Shown here in pieces: positions 26,909 to 36,818 of a stretch of DNA of 57,991 bases. Every line of letters begins with the position of its first letter. Within the stretch, counting starts at the first letter, position 1. Source of the DNA: Chitinophagaceae bacterium (GTDB lineage Bacteria > Bacteroidota > Bacteroidia > Chitinophagales > Chitinophagaceae). The stretch is from positions 1 through 57,991 of the forward strand of contig JAGQWM010000009.1 in assembly GCA_020437365.1 (NCBI GenBank). Reading direction: 5' to 3'. A program made the translations under genes and the position numbers. The notes beneath the pieces were generated by a model, which saw only the letters and a program-made list of their open reading frames with translations, searched no databases and had not been told where the DNA came from.

Positions 26909-28939
26909 TCAATTAACAAAACTCCAATACACGCCAACCCGGATAACCAAACCAGGCAATGCATATCCCGGCGCTATTAGGTTGTTGCCGGTAAACGCAA
27001 AACCTTTGGCAAACCTGGCTGTATTCAGGTTTTCGGCTCGAATAAATGCTTTAAACGGCCTGATTCTGAAATTGATATAAGCCGCTATATCCGGCAACCT
27101 GTTTTTAATGACCAAACTATCTTGGTAAAAATACTGCCCCAAAACCGGTGAATAATTATCGGCTTTGTAGTTGGACCGGTATTTCAATTCTGCGCCCATG
27201 GCAATGTGTAAATTCTTGAACCCGAGGTTTCCCTCATACGCTATTCGATGCCGGGTAAAAATGGCCGGAATATGAACCGGCGCATTGCCCACAACTTGCT
27301 GAAAATAAACATCGGCATGCCAGTTCCAATGTTTTCCTATTTTAAACGTTTTTTGCAAGGCGATTTGCAAAACATTAAACAAGGTACTTTCCTGGTTCAG
27401 TTCAAAATAATTTGTGATATACGTATAATTATTCATCAAATAATAATGACCACTCAACTTCAAACGAAATGACGGCAATATATAACTGGCAAATAAATGT
27501 GTATTATTTTCTTTTTTAAAATCAGTGGGCGTTTTCATCAAATAAAAACTACTGCGGCTGTCATAAATAGTGGAAGGTGTACGGCTCGTATTTTCGAAGC
27601 CCAATTGCAGGCTTCCAATTTTATTGCTCAACAATCTTTGCAAACTGATCGAGGCTTGGTAATCACCGGCATTCATACCTGTAAAATACAAACGGCCGTC
27701 AGCTTCAATATCCCACAATTGGTTTTTAGTTTTATTGCGGTAAGTGGCATGACCAGAAAGATTATAAAAATTATTTTTACCACCGGAAAATTCTCCCACA
27801 AGATTTTGAATCGTAATACCCAGTTTAATATATTGCTCAATGTTTTTCGAGTCGGGAAACTGATAGATTGAAAAATCATTTGTCAGTATTTTCCATTTTT
27901 CCTGCAAATGGAAAGTGTCTGTTTTTTGTGCTAATGTGGTGTCATAATAAGTTTTATAATAAACCGAATCAGCACGGTTGTCTTCAAAAACAAATTGATT
28001 ACGGTTATAAGAAAAACTATGTTCGAACCTTATTCGTGGATAAAATAATGGAATGATGGTAGAATCTGACACTATGGAATCTTTCTTACCCAAATCATAT
28101 TGTTGTCGTAAATACACCGCAAACAAACTGTATTTATTGCCTGTCGGAATTTTTGTAGAAAAGAAATTGGTGGAAAAATCTGCATCGCCGCCAATTTTTG
28201 TAGGTATATTGAAACGGTCGTTATAGGCTTTATTCGGATGATTCAAATAATTAATCGTATCAATCATGCCACCGTTCTCCCCGGATTGAATACTATTGCC
28301 CATAATGATAAAATAGTTTTTATACCGTCGGTTGTGCGAAGCAAATAGCGAATTGAATAAATAATTATTGTGATTGGTTTTTTGGCTTTTGAAAAAACCC
28401 GGCGCATTGATAAGGCGATACCTGACGGCAACATTCCAATCGGGTTTAATGTTTTGCGTATGTACCAAATCAATAATTTGCTCTGCACGACTGGCCAATT
28501 GGTAATTGATTTCCGAATAAGGCCTTGTCGTATTATAAAACTTTACGCTATCGGCTTGCAAAATATAATTATCAAATGCATGAAAACCGGCGTCAAATCC
28601 GGCTTGCATTTTCGGGGAAAATAATAATGACTTTGTCGCATTGCCCGTATTACCGAGATAAATGAATGTGGCTGGAATGGGATACCGTTTGACAAAATCA
28701 TCAATAGTAGAATCCAATAACTGCCGATTGGTACGATTCAGGTAACTGTAATATATCGTAATAGAATCTTCAAATTTATTACGATGGCGCAAACTATCAC
28801 TGCCCTGGCCTATAACACTACCTGTGCCACGTACCCGATTTACTTTATTTCCGATATTCTTCAATATTTCCTGCGCTTTCACAGGTAAAACAAATAAAAA
28901 AGATAAAAAAATGAAGATGTATGTTAGTTTCTGTTTCAG
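26909..28939 (-). CDS. Putative beta-barrel porin, probable CTG start
   Basis: A large outer-membrane barrel like the Bacteroidota 'putative porin' (Porin_10-like) proteins. It is rich in alternating strands with aromatic girdles and ends in VYWSFVN. Starting from GTG at 28882 would give 657 residues but cut the signal peptide in half. Reading upstream in frame gives KQKLTYIFIFLSFLFVLPVKAQ (two parts of a normal signal peptide), preceded by CTG at 28937-28939, which itself directly follows an in-frame TAG. No ATG, GTG or TTG is available in between, so CTG is the best start, giving 676 residues. A good -7 box lies at 28990-28997, well upstream, so this region is transcribed. Solute specificity is unknown. 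It precedes the metal genes and may share their regulation. Confidence 0.78.
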   Translation of the reverse strand: MKQKLTYIFIFLSFLFVLPVKAQEILKNIGNKVNRVRGTGSVIGQGSDSLRHRNKFEDSITIYYSYLNRTNRQLLDSTIDDFVKRYPIPATFIYLGNTGNATKSLLFSPKMQAGFDAGFHAFDNYILQADSVKFYNTTRPYSEINYQLASRAEQIIDLVHTQNIKPDWNVAVRYRLINAPGFFKSQKTNHNNYLFNSLFASHNRRYKNYFIIMGNSIQSGENGGMIDTINYLNHPNKAYNDRFNIPTKIGGDADFSTNFFSTKIPTGNKYSLFAVYLRQQYDLGKKDSIVSDSTIIPLFYPRIRFEHSFSYNRNQFVFEDNRADSVYYKTYYDTTLAQKTDTFHLQEKWKILTNDFSIYQFPDSKNIEQYIKLGITIQNLVGEFSGGKNNFYNLSGHATYRNKTKNQLWDIEADGRLYFTGMNAGDYQASISLQRLLSNKIGSLQLGFENTSRTPSTIYDSRSSFYLMKTPTDFKKENNTHLFASYILPSFRLKLSGHYYLMNNYTYITNYFELNQESTLFNVLQIALQKTFKIGKHWNWHADVYFQQVVGNAPVHIPAIFTRHRIAYEGNLGFKNLHIAMGAELKYRSNYKADNYSPVLGQYFYQDSLVIKNRLPDIAAYINFRIRPFKAFIRAENLNTARFAKGFAFTGNNLIAPGYALPGLVIRVGVYWSFVN

Positions 28940-28989
28940 CTATTTATGTTTTTATATTGCAACAAAAATCTTTCGGCAAATTAATAGCG

Positions 28990-28997
28990 CAAAGGTA
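28990..28997 (-). promoter_or_regulatory. Candidate -7 element of the porin gene
   Basis: TACCTTTG on the minus strand is an exact TAnnTTTG. The expected start near 28984 gives a leader of about 45 nt to the CTG start at 28939, supporting transcription of the full signal peptide region. The -33 region is weak. Confidence 0.45.
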
Positions 28998-29176
28998 TAT
29001 ATCGGCCATAAAATTGTTAATAAATAAATATATCTCTGAAATACTTATTCAGATTGAAATAATTTGCCATTCCTATAAAAAAAATATATATTTAATTCTC
29101 ATTTTTTTCGGCTCGTCCCTTTGATGTCTTTCGCTGTATTCTTTCAGCAATTTGTCAACCATATTAACTGCACACA

Positions 29177-32100
29177 ATGCAAAGTAAATTCTACTGGCGA
29201 AAGATAATTTTTGCCGTCCTCGTTTTTTTATTGTCGTTACCGGTATTTGCTCAAACGGATGCCGATTCACAGAAAGCCCTTTCGACTATTCAATCAGCAT
29301 TTCATGCTGTTATGGGTAATGAATCATCGTCAGTGGGCTCCATTACTGTTTCCACAACTGCAGGCGGCGAAAAGGAAATTTCGGCGCCTGTTTCCATGTT
29401 TGGCAAGGGTAATCTGCAACTCACCGGCACGTTCAATGCCGAATACAATACCGGCAATCTGAAAGTAACTTTCCCTCCTGCCGTTGCAGTAAATTTTACT
29501 GACTTAGACAATTTAACCGGTGGAAGATTAAAAACATATATGCCTGCCGGGTTCCCCACTCAAGCTGGCGTTCGGGTCGAGTATGTGTCAATAAAAATGA
29601 CAGAAAAAAGCCCGAAACCTGTCCAATTAGCGACTTCTTTTTCCAACAGTCGCCCATTCGGTATTATGGGCGATGGCATTCTGATTTTAGACAAAGCCAG
29701 TATTGAATTGATTGTTGACAATCCCAAAACACCGGAACAAAAAATTACCGGCAACCTTTTAGGGGCTTTGAAACTCGGTGGTATTACTACTTCTTTAACC
29801 ACCACTTTATCTACAAATAAACAAGACATTGAATTTAAAGGTGCCATTGAAAACCTGACATTAAAAAACTTATTACAAGGTGCAGGTGCTGCTTCCATTG
29901 TCAACACAATGCCGGCTTCTATATCCTCACTGGGTTTGCACTCACTGAATTTTTCTGTCAAACCCTTTCAAAAAATATTTTCGGTAGTAGCCAACAGTAG
30001 TTTTGGTGAAGTAGAACTGCACATGTCGCCGGGAAAAAAATCCGGTGGCCGAATGCAATTTATGATTGGCATCGCTCCGCCGTCGTCATTTAAATTTTCA
30101 TCCATAAGTACCAGCCTGGGATTGTTGGATGGCATCAATCTATCAGGCACTGCATTGGTGATTTCTGATTATGGAGGCCAAATGGAATCTTCCTTACAGG
30201 CATTGCAAAACAGAAAAGGGCCGTTGCCACCGCTCGTCGTTGGCCTCAATGTTTTTACACATATCAACCTCGGTAATGAACTGGGACGTTTTCTTGGTCA
30301 ACCGGACCTTGACTTGTATGGCAGTTTAGATAAATCACTGAATTTTAATATGGCTGCGGCTTTGCATTTTGCAGATTTAAAACTGGCAGATGATGTCTAT
30401 TTCAAACAAGTAAGTTTTGGACTGGGTTTCAGGCCAAGCCGGGGCAAAATCAATTTCAACCTCAGTGGTACTATTGAAGCCAAAATTAAAGGCGATTTGC
30501 TCAGTTTCAATGCCGGTTTTGATTTTTCACCTACCGATGTCCAACTCCGTTCATTTTTCCTGATGGAAGCTTTGAAAAAAGCCAATGCCCAAGTCGTATA
30601 TGCCAAGCATGATGCCAATATGGAAGTGGAACCACCTGAATGGAATGAACCTTTTGGTGTCAAAGGATTTGGATTACGCCACCTTGGGTTCAGTGTAGGT
30701 GTAAGTCCTAAATCGCCCATCTTTCTAAGTTCACTTGGCATTACTGCCGATGCACGGTTAGGCATCAATCCTGATTTCAAAAAAAATATCAGTGGTTCTT
30801 TTACTGCCAACCTCGACATTGCCAATCCTTTCAATTCCATGTTGGATGTCAACCTTCAAAACATTACCATCATTGGTTTGGTAGATGCCTTTCAACCCAA
30901 TGCACATATTTCCGGTACTTTAAGAAAATGGCTCGACTGGGGTTTGGAAAATGCTTACCTGCAAATTATTCCCGAAAGTAAAACGTACAAACCCAATAAT
31001 AAATACTACGAAAGAGGTATCCTGGCCGGTGGCACTTTAAAACTGGGTGGCTTATCCGCAACAGCCGAATTAAAAATCTCTGATCGCAGTTTCGGTTTTA
31101 AAGCTATGGTCGATCCTATAAATTTTTCTTCCGGCGGATTTACCTGGTTTGCATTGAAAGGATATGAACAAGGCAATAAGGCACAAGCAAAATTGCAATT
31201 GAATACTTCTAATCCGCAATTATTAATTGACGGCAGCATAACGGTTTTAGGTGTTACCGCTAAAACGAGTATCAACGTTAGCAGTAAGGGAGCAAAATTT
31301 AAAGTAGCCGGTTCCATTGCCGGTGGCACACTCGGTGCTTCTCTCGAAGTGGAAGCCCAGCAACTCAGTGCATCCGGTGGATTCCGGGTAAAAGCCGTGT
31401 TTAATAATTCTTTGCAGGATGCCGTAGCTAAACAGCTGGTTGATTTCATAAAAAAAGAATCAGCCAAATCACAAGCTGCATACACCAATGCACAAAACAG
31501 TTTGCAGAAAGCAAAAAATGCCAGCAATAGTGCCACAGAAAAACAATTTATAGACGCTGCCAATGGGTTTATCTCCACTTTCAAATCCATTGATAAAGGG
31601 ATGGCAGTGGCCGGTCAGTATGTGGCCAAAGGATTAATCGGCAATGCCATCAATATTCGTAAAATATATTTTGAAACAAACCTGAACATTAATCAATTTA
31701 CGGTGGTTGCCAAAATTGATATGACCATTGCCGGTAATCAAATGACACAAACAGCAACAATTAATTTAAACATTAGCTCTATTACTGACATGGCTTCTAA
31801 AATCGTAAGCCAGATCAAAGATGTTGTCGTTAGTGCATTTGAGAGTTTAGGTTCTACTTTGGAACAAGGTTGGGATTCTTTTGTTTCGGGTGCCAATAAA
31901 TTTTTGAATAGTGCCGGAAAAGGAATCAAAGTCATCGGCCATGAATTTGAAAAAGCCGGAGTGGCCGCAGTCAATTGGGTGCAAGGAGCTGCGCAAACAA
32001 TTTATAAATGGGGCGATGAAACTTTTAATGGAAAAAAAGTACCAAGCCCCAAGGCTGGCTCTTCACCTTCTATGATTCCGTATTTTGTAACAAGATACGT

Positions 32101-34888
32101 TGTAACAATAACCGGTATCAAGGTGATAAAAATACCCACCACAAATCTTGGGCTGACCACCATAAAACCTGATGGTGATGAATTAGAAATATTCGGCTCC
32201 GTTACGATTATTCCAAAAGGCAGAATGTGGACCAATAGAAATTCCAATAAATTCGGTTTCAATAAAAGACAAGGCGACCATCTTGTTATTCGAAATGGCA
32301 GTACCAAATCCGTTAATATTTCGAAATACTTTTATTGCAATGACAATAACCGTTCTTCAACAGGCATGTACATTTATACGCATTTGTATGATGATGACGG
32401 ACAAAATATTTTTACGGCTGCCTTTGTGCAGAATGAAGAAATGCGAAGAAACGTTTACATTTCTTTGGCAGGCATTGCACCCGGACAAACCAAAACCGGC
32501 TACATTACAGCCTACAACCGTGCCGGCGATCATGGCGTAGCGGTATATTATAGAGTGAAGGCACTTCCCAAAATCAGCTACGCACAAATGTTGTCGGCAA
32601 TTAACAGTAAAAATTCCAGGAGCCTGGAATCACTCATTCGGCAAGGCGGCAATCCATTTTCCGCCAATTTGATGCAAACGGCCATTCGCAATAATGATAT
32701 TGCCTGCATCAATGTGTTAGGTAAATATGGTGTGATTATTTCCTCGCAAAATATGAGTACCGCCATCAAATATGCACCGGGTATGTTAGGCACTTTGATT
32801 AATCTTGGTGGCATCCCCGGACGCAATGAATTACTGGCAGCCGTACAATCCGGCAATGGCAACCTAATAAATTTTATCCTCAGCAAAGGTGTGCAACCCG
32901 ATGCAGCTATCATTTACGATGCGATTAAGAGAAAAGATAAAAACACGGTCAAGATACTTGTGCAAAGAGGTATTTTGTTGGGAACAAAAGAATTGACTGA
33001 AGCCATTAAGCAAAATGATGTGGAACTGATAAACATTGTCATGAACAGCGGTGCCGTACCATCGCAAGCCATGTTAATCCAGGCCATACAAACCAAACAA
33101 TTTACCATTGCGGGGGCATTGGCCAACAGGATAACACCCGAACATGCAGCTTTACAAGAAGCGGCCAATGTCAACAACAGTTCACTATTTAAATTCCTAA
33201 CCAGTAAAGGTGCTGTTTTAACAAATAATATTCCCATTAATAAAGCGATTGATAACAACAATGCTGAAATTTTACAAACCGGATTATCCAGCGGTGGTAA
33301 TGCCACTGAAGCATTGCAATATGCCATTCAAAAAAACAAAAAAACTTTGTTTCAAATCTGTTTGGATCATCATGCCGACCCGACAACTGCCATCAATTAT
33401 GCCGTGCGAAATAATGATATCAATTTTATCAATCAATTACTGAATCAATACAAAGTCAATCCGAATGATTGCATGAAAAATGCTATTGATTTTGGCAACC
33501 TTGCTGCTGCTCTTGCCGCTTTGCGTACACAAAAAGTAAGGAGTAATGGTTATGTAGCCATGGCAGCTCATAAAAATAATTTTGACATTGTAAAAGCATT
33601 GGTAGAAAATGGTGGCGACCCGAATTTGGGTATGCCCGCTGCCGTCAGCAATAAAAATGTTTCGCTGGCAGATTATTTAATCAAGGCAGGTGCCATTGCA
33701 ACGCCGGCAGCTTACTTACAACAAGCCATTCAAAAAAATGATAACAACATGATTACCTTGTTGGTGAGGAATGGTGCCGATGTAAATGTTGGAATGCCAA
33801 TGGTGATTCAAAATAATAATGCCGTGATATTAAAATATTTACTGGATAACGGTGCCCGGCCTTCCGGTTATATGGCTAAGCCCGCCAAAGAAGGTAAAAC
33901 CAATATCATTAAATTATTGCTCGATAAAGGTGCCAATCCTAATGAAGGTATGCGAGATGCTGTTTCGGCAAATCAAACAGCGGTGGTAACAATGCTATTG
34001 ATAGCAGGTGCCAATCCGCAAGGTTTTATTCAAATTCCTGCAGCAAAAAATAATTACAGGATGGTCAGCGACCTGTTGAAAGCAGGTGCCAATCCCGATC
34101 CGGGTATGAAACCTGCCGTTGATGGAAACTATACCGAAATGGTAGAAATGTTATTAAACAATGGAGCTTCTGCCAAAGGATATATCAGCAAACCGGCAGC
34201 TATCGGAAATTATCAAATGGTAAGAATGCTGCTCGACAAAAACGCCAATCCCAATGCCGGAATTGAAGCAGCCCTCAAAGGCAATCATACAAATGTTATT
34301 AAACTATTAATTGACCGGGGTGCCAATGGCAACAAGTTCCTCGCTATTCCTTCTGCCTTCGGCAACCTGGAAATCGTAAAACTTTTACTCGATAAAGGCG
34401 CCAATCCCGAATGGGGCATCAAAGCCGCTATTGATAAAAATAAAGCCGCGGTAACCGATGTATTGATAAAAGCCGGAGCCGATGGCAGCAAAAAAGAATA
34501 TATGTACAAAGCAGTCAAGAACCGGTTTGCCGGATTAATTCCTGTTCTGGTGAATGGCGGCAATAAAATAGACAGTACCGTTGTTGATGTAAATGGTAAA
34601 ACGTATTTGCATATAGCTGCAGATATGGACAATAGTTATGCTACAGTAAAAGCTTTATTGGATGCAGGTGCTGCAGTTGATACAAAAGATAATAAAGGGG
34701 AAACGCCTCTTTACCTGGCCGTTGATGAAGGCAAAGACGATATTGAAACAGTTCAAATTCTATTGCAGAAAGGAGCCGACCCTTGTGCTACAAATAATGA
34801 AGGAAAAAATGTTTTCAAAAATGCCAAAAAACACAAAGTAAAAAAACTGATTAAAGATTTTGGCGGCAGCAGGAAATGCAGTGACTGA
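29177..34888 (+). CDS. Giant secreted protein: beta-rich N-terminal half and about 28 short ankyrin-like repeats
   Basis: A 1903-residue exported protein that I do not recognise as a named family. The signal peptide ends near residue 26 (SLPVFAQ). Residues about 30-760 are beta-rich, with many alternating hydrophobic strands. Residues about 760-840 look helical (SQAAYTNAQNSLQKAKNA), and 900-1010 contain amphipathic helices (FVSGANKFLNSAGKGIKVI). A beta-type domain follows at about 1020-1130. From about 1134 to the end there is a solenoid of about 28 units of 25-28 residues, with consensus like Y/M-x-x-A-V/A-x-x-x-N-x-x-x-V-x-x-L-L-x-x-G-A-N-P. Only the last two or three units have the normal ankyrin TPLH-type turn (YLHIAAD, ETPLYLAVD). 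A hairpin follows the stop. No type IX C-terminal sorting domain is visible. Function unknown. Confidence 0.85.
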   Translation: MQSKFYWRKIIFAVLVFLLSLPVFAQTDADSQKALSTIQSAFHAVMGNESSSVGSITVSTTAGGEKEISAPVSMFGKGNLQLTGTFNAEYNTGNLKVTFPPAVAVNFTDLDNLTGGRLKTYMPAGFPTQAGVRVEYVSIKMTEKSPKPVQLATSFSNSRPFGIMGDGILILDKASIELIVDNPKTPEQKITGNLLGALKLGGITTSLTTTLSTNKQDIEFKGAIENLTLKNLLQGAGAASIVNTMPASISSLGLHSLNFSVKPFQKIFSVVANSSFGEVELHMSPGKKSGGRMQFMIGIAPPSSFKFSSISTSLGLLDGINLSGTALVISDYGGQMESSLQALQNRKGPLPPLVVGLNVFTHINLGNELGRFLGQPDLDLYGSLDKSLNFNMAAALHFADLKLADDVYFKQVSFGLGFRPSRGKINFNLSGTIEAKIKGDLLSFNAGFDFSPTDVQLRSFFLMEALKKANAQVVYAKHDANMEVEPPEWNEPFGVKGFGLRHLGFSVGVSPKSPIFLSSLGITADARLGINPDFKKNISGSFTANLDIANPFNSMLDVNLQNITIIGLVDAFQPNAHISGTLRKWLDWGLENAYLQIIPESKTYKPNNKYYERGILAGGTLKLGGLSATAELKISDRSFGFKAMVDPINFSSGGFTWFALKGYEQGNKAQAKLQLNTSNPQLLIDGSITVLGVTAKTSINVSSKGAKFKVAGSIAGGTLGASLEVEAQQLSASGGFRVKAVFNNSLQDAVAKQLVDFIKKESAKSQAAYTNAQNSLQKAKNASNSATEKQFIDAANGFISTFKSIDKGMAVAGQYVAKGLIGNAINIRKIYFETNLNINQFTVVAKIDMTIAGNQMTQTATINLNISSITDMASKIVSQIKDVVVSAFESLGSTLEQGWDSFVSGANKFLNSAGKGIKVIGHEFEKAGVAAVNWVQGAAQTIYKWGDETFNGKKVPSPKAGSSPSMIPYFVTRYVVTITGIKVIKIPTTNLGLTTIKPDGDELEIFGSVTIIPKGRMWTNRNSNKFGFNKRQGDHLVIRNGSTKSVNISKYFYCNDNNRSSTGMYIYTHLYDDDGQNIFTAAFVQNEEMRRNVYISLAGIAPGQTKTGYITAYNRAGDHGVAVYYRVKALPKISYAQMLSAINSKNSRSLESLIRQGGNPFSANLMQTAIRNNDIACINVLGKYGVIISSQNMSTAIKYAPGMLGTLINLGGIPGRNELLAAVQSGNGNLINFILSKGVQPDAAIIYDAIKRKDKNTVKILVQRGILLGTKELTEAIKQNDVELINIVMNSGAVPSQAMLIQAIQTKQFTIAGALANRITPEHAALQEAANVNNSSLFKFLTSKGAVLTNNIPINKAIDNNNAEILQTGLSSGGNATEALQYAIQKNKKTLFQICLDHHADPTTAINYAVRNNDINFINQLLNQYKVNPNDCMKNAIDFGNLAAALAALRTQKVRSNGYVAMAAHKNNFDIVKALVENGGDPNLGMPAAVSNKNVSLADYLIKAGAIATPAAYLQQAIQKNDNNMITLLVRNGADVNVGMPMVIQNNNAVILKYLLDNGARPSGYMAKPAKEGKTNIIKLLLDKGANPNEGMRDAVSANQTAVVTMLLIAGANPQGFIQIPAAKNNYRMVSDLLKAGANPDPGMKPAVDGNYTEMVEMLLNNGASAKGYISKPAAIGNYQMVRMLLDKNANPNAGIEAALKGNHTNVIKLLIDRGANGNKFLAIPSAFGNLEIVKLLLDKGANPEWGIKAAIDKNKAAVTDVLIKAGADGSKKEYMYKAVKNRFAGLIPVLVNGGNKIDSTVVDVNGKTYLHIAADMDNSYATVKALLDAGAAVDTKDNKGETPLYLAVDEGKDDIETVQILLQKGADPCATNNEGKNVFKNAKKHKVKKLIKDFGGSRKCSD

Positions 34889-34908
34889 TTCCATGCCTGA
34901 TATTTATT

Positions 34909-34940
34909 CAAAACGCTTCTCTTTTGGGGGAAGCGTTTTG
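34909..34940. terminator. Terminator-like hairpin after the giant ankyrin gene
   Basis: CAAAACGCTTC (34909-34919) pairs with GAAGCGTTTTG (34930-34940), an 11-bp perfect stem with a 10-nt loop. No long T-run follows on the plus strand, so termination is likely but less certain. Confidence 0.65.
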
Positions 34941-35007
34941 CTGTGGGGACAATGCTTGTTCAATTATAAAAAATAAATTCAATCTTTTATCACTTCTGCA
35001 CTATCCT

Positions 35008-35015
35008 TATCTTCG
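35008..35015 (+). promoter_or_regulatory. Candidate -7 element of sucC
   Basis: TATCTTCG matches TAnnTTTG with one mismatch, 16 nt before the ATG at 35032. No clear -33 box is seen. Confidence 0.3.
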
Positions 35016-35031
35016 CAGCAAATTTTACACA

Positions 35032-36243
35032 ATGAATCTCCACGAATACCAGGCTAAAGAATTATTAAAAAAGTACAATGTTCCCGTACAAGAAGGATTT
35101 GCATGCAGTACTGTTCACGAAGCAGAAGAAGCCTATCGGCATATAAAAAGTGAAACGGGCAGCAATTTTGCCGTTATCAAAGCACAGATTCATGCTGGTG
35201 GCCGGGGCAAAGGTACCATCAAAGAAAATGGCATCAATGGAGTGAAAGTGTGCAAAAGCATGGATGAGTTGAAAGATTTCGCCGGAAAAATTCTCGGTGG
35301 CACATTGGTGACTTTACAAACCGGGCCTGCCGGAAAAGTAGTGAGCAAAGTCTTGGTAGCAAAAGATATGTATTACGATGGCCCCAGTGAAAGAATGGAA
35401 TTCTATTTGTCCATTTTACTGGACCGTGCCAAAGGGCAAAATGTAATCATGTACAGCACCGAAGGTGGTATGAATATCGAAGATGTAGCGCATAATACAC
35501 CCGATAAGATTTTTAAAGAATGGGTACATCCTTCCGGTGGATTGTTAGGATTCCAAGCCAGAAAAATCGCTTTCAATCTTGGCTTGCGTGGTGAAGCATT
35601 TAAGAATTGTACAAAATTTGTAACGAATTTGTACAACGCATATATCGGTTTGGATTGCTCCATGTTGGAAATAAATCCGCTTTTCAAAGCAGCCGATGAC
35701 AAAATCATAGCTGTGGATTGTAAAATGGGATTAGACGAAAATGCCTTAATGCGTCATCCGGAATTGGGTGCCATGCGTGATGTAACCGAAGAAGACCCGA
35801 CAGAAGTTGAAGCCGGTCAATACAATTTGAATTTCGTAAAATTAGATGGCAATGTAGGTTGTATGGTCAATGGTGCGGGTTTGGCTATGGCCACTATGGA
35901 TATGATTAAATTGAGTGGCGGCGATCCTGCCAATTTTCTCGATGTGGGCGGCACCGCCAATGCTGAAACCGTAGAAGCCGGATTTAAAATCATATTGAAA
36001 GACCCGGCTGTAAAAGCCATTTTAATTAATATTTTCGGTGGTATTGTTCGCTGCGACAGAGTGGCACAAGGTGTTATTGAAGCCTATAAAAATCTTGGGA
36101 ATATTCAAATTCCGATTATTGTCCGCTTACAGGGAACTAATGCAGTAGAAGCCAAAAAATTGATTGATGAAAGCGGCTTAAAAGTAGAATCAGCTATATT
36201 ACTTAGCGAAGCAGCTGATTTGGTGAAGAAGGCAGTGGCATAA
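35032..36243 (+). CDS. sucC: Succinate-CoA ligase subunit beta
   Basis: The beta subunit of succinyl-CoA synthetase, the citric-acid-cycle step that makes ATP or GTP while releasing succinate from succinyl-CoA. The family start [19 protein letters not shown] is plain. The ATP-grasp part contains [12 protein letters not shown] and LEINPLF, and the C-terminal CoA-ligase part has FLDVGGTAN and [11 protein letters not shown]. Length (403 residues) is normal. The frame could begin at 34924, but the family start is at 35032. The alpha subunit gene (sucD) is not next to it, so it must lie elsewhere. Downstream is an unrelated acetyltransferase 79 bp away. The enzyme is cytoplasmic. Confidence 0.97.
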   Translation: MNLHEYQAKELLKKYNVPVQEGFACSTVHEAEEAYRHIKSETGSNFAVIKAQIHAGGRGKGTIKENGINGVKVCKSMDELKDFAGKILGGTLVTLQTGPAGKVVSKVLVAKDMYYDGPSERMEFYLSILLDRAKGQNVIMYSTEGGMNIEDVAHNTPDKIFKEWVHPSGGLLGFQARKIAFNLGLRGEAFKNCTKFVTNLYNAYIGLDCSMLEINPLFKAADDKIIAVDCKMGLDENALMRHPELGAMRDVTEEDPTEVEAGQYNLNFVKLDGNVGCMVNGAGLAMATMDMIKLSGGDPANFLDVGGTANAETVEAGFKIILKDPAVKAILINIFGGIVRCDRVAQGVIEAYKNLGNIQIPIIVRLQGTNAVEAKKLIDESGLKVESAILLSEAADLVKKAVA

Positions 36244-36322
36244 ACTACTTTCATCAATTTATTTCCGTCAATTATTGTTGTAAAATAACTGCTTTGCTTA
36301 TTGTCAATCCATTGTTGAAAGG

Positions 36323-36811
36323 ATGAACTTCACCCTTCGTCCTATAGAAGCAAATGACAATCCCGTCATAGCAAAAATTATTCGTGCTGTATTGACAGAA
36401 TTCAAAGTCAATAAACCGGGAACAGTTTTTTCAGATCCGACTACAGATAGATTATACGAAGTTTTTCTAACTGAAAAATCAATTTATAATATTGCTGAGT
36501 TAAACGGAGAAATTGTGGGTGGTTGCGGTATCTTTCCAACCAAAGGGTTACCAAAAGACACCTGTGAATTGGTGAAAATGTATCTACTTCCTCATACCAG
36601 GGGAAAAGGCATAGGCAAAATGCTTATCGAAAAAAGCCTGGAACAAGCCCAACATTTGGGCTACCAAAAAATTTACCTGGAAACCATGCCCGAATTAAGC
36701 CAGGCATTAAAAGTGTATGAACAATACGGCTTCACTTATTTGTCGGCACCGATGGGCCAAAGCGGACATACCGGTTGCCAGCTTTGGATGATAAAAGAAT
36801 TCAATACTTGA
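36323..36811 (+). CDS. GNAT-family N-acetyltransferase
   Basis: A 162-residue GNAT acetyltransferase. Motif A with the acetyl-CoA phosphate loop is visible as LLPHTRGKGIGKML (about 91-104), followed by LGYQKIYLET and the C-terminal motif ALKVYEQYGF. It starts with FTLRPIEANDNPVI, normal for the family. The acceptor cannot be told. It faces the SprT-like gene with only 7 bp between the stops. No operon partner is evident; sucC lies 79 bp upstream. Confidence 0.9.
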   Translation: MNFTLRPIEANDNPVIAKIIRAVLTEFKVNKPGTVFSDPTTDRLYEVFLTEKSIYNIAELNGEIVGGCGIFPTKGLPKDTCELVKMYLLPHTRGKGIGKMLIEKSLEQAQHLGYQKIYLETMPELSQALKVYEQYGFTYLSAPMGQSGHTGCQLWMIKEFNT

Positions 36812-36818
36812 GTCAAAT

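Noticed and set aside
31006..31590. A 194-residue minus-strand open frame inside the giant ankyrin gene
   Set aside because: It is antisense to an uninterrupted 1903-residue frame and has low-complexity composition.
32579..34888. Repetitive DNA that might suggest a CRISPR or tandem repeat array
   Set aside because: The repeats are in frame, degenerate at DNA level and encode an ankyrin-like protein; there are no identical repeats with unique spacers.
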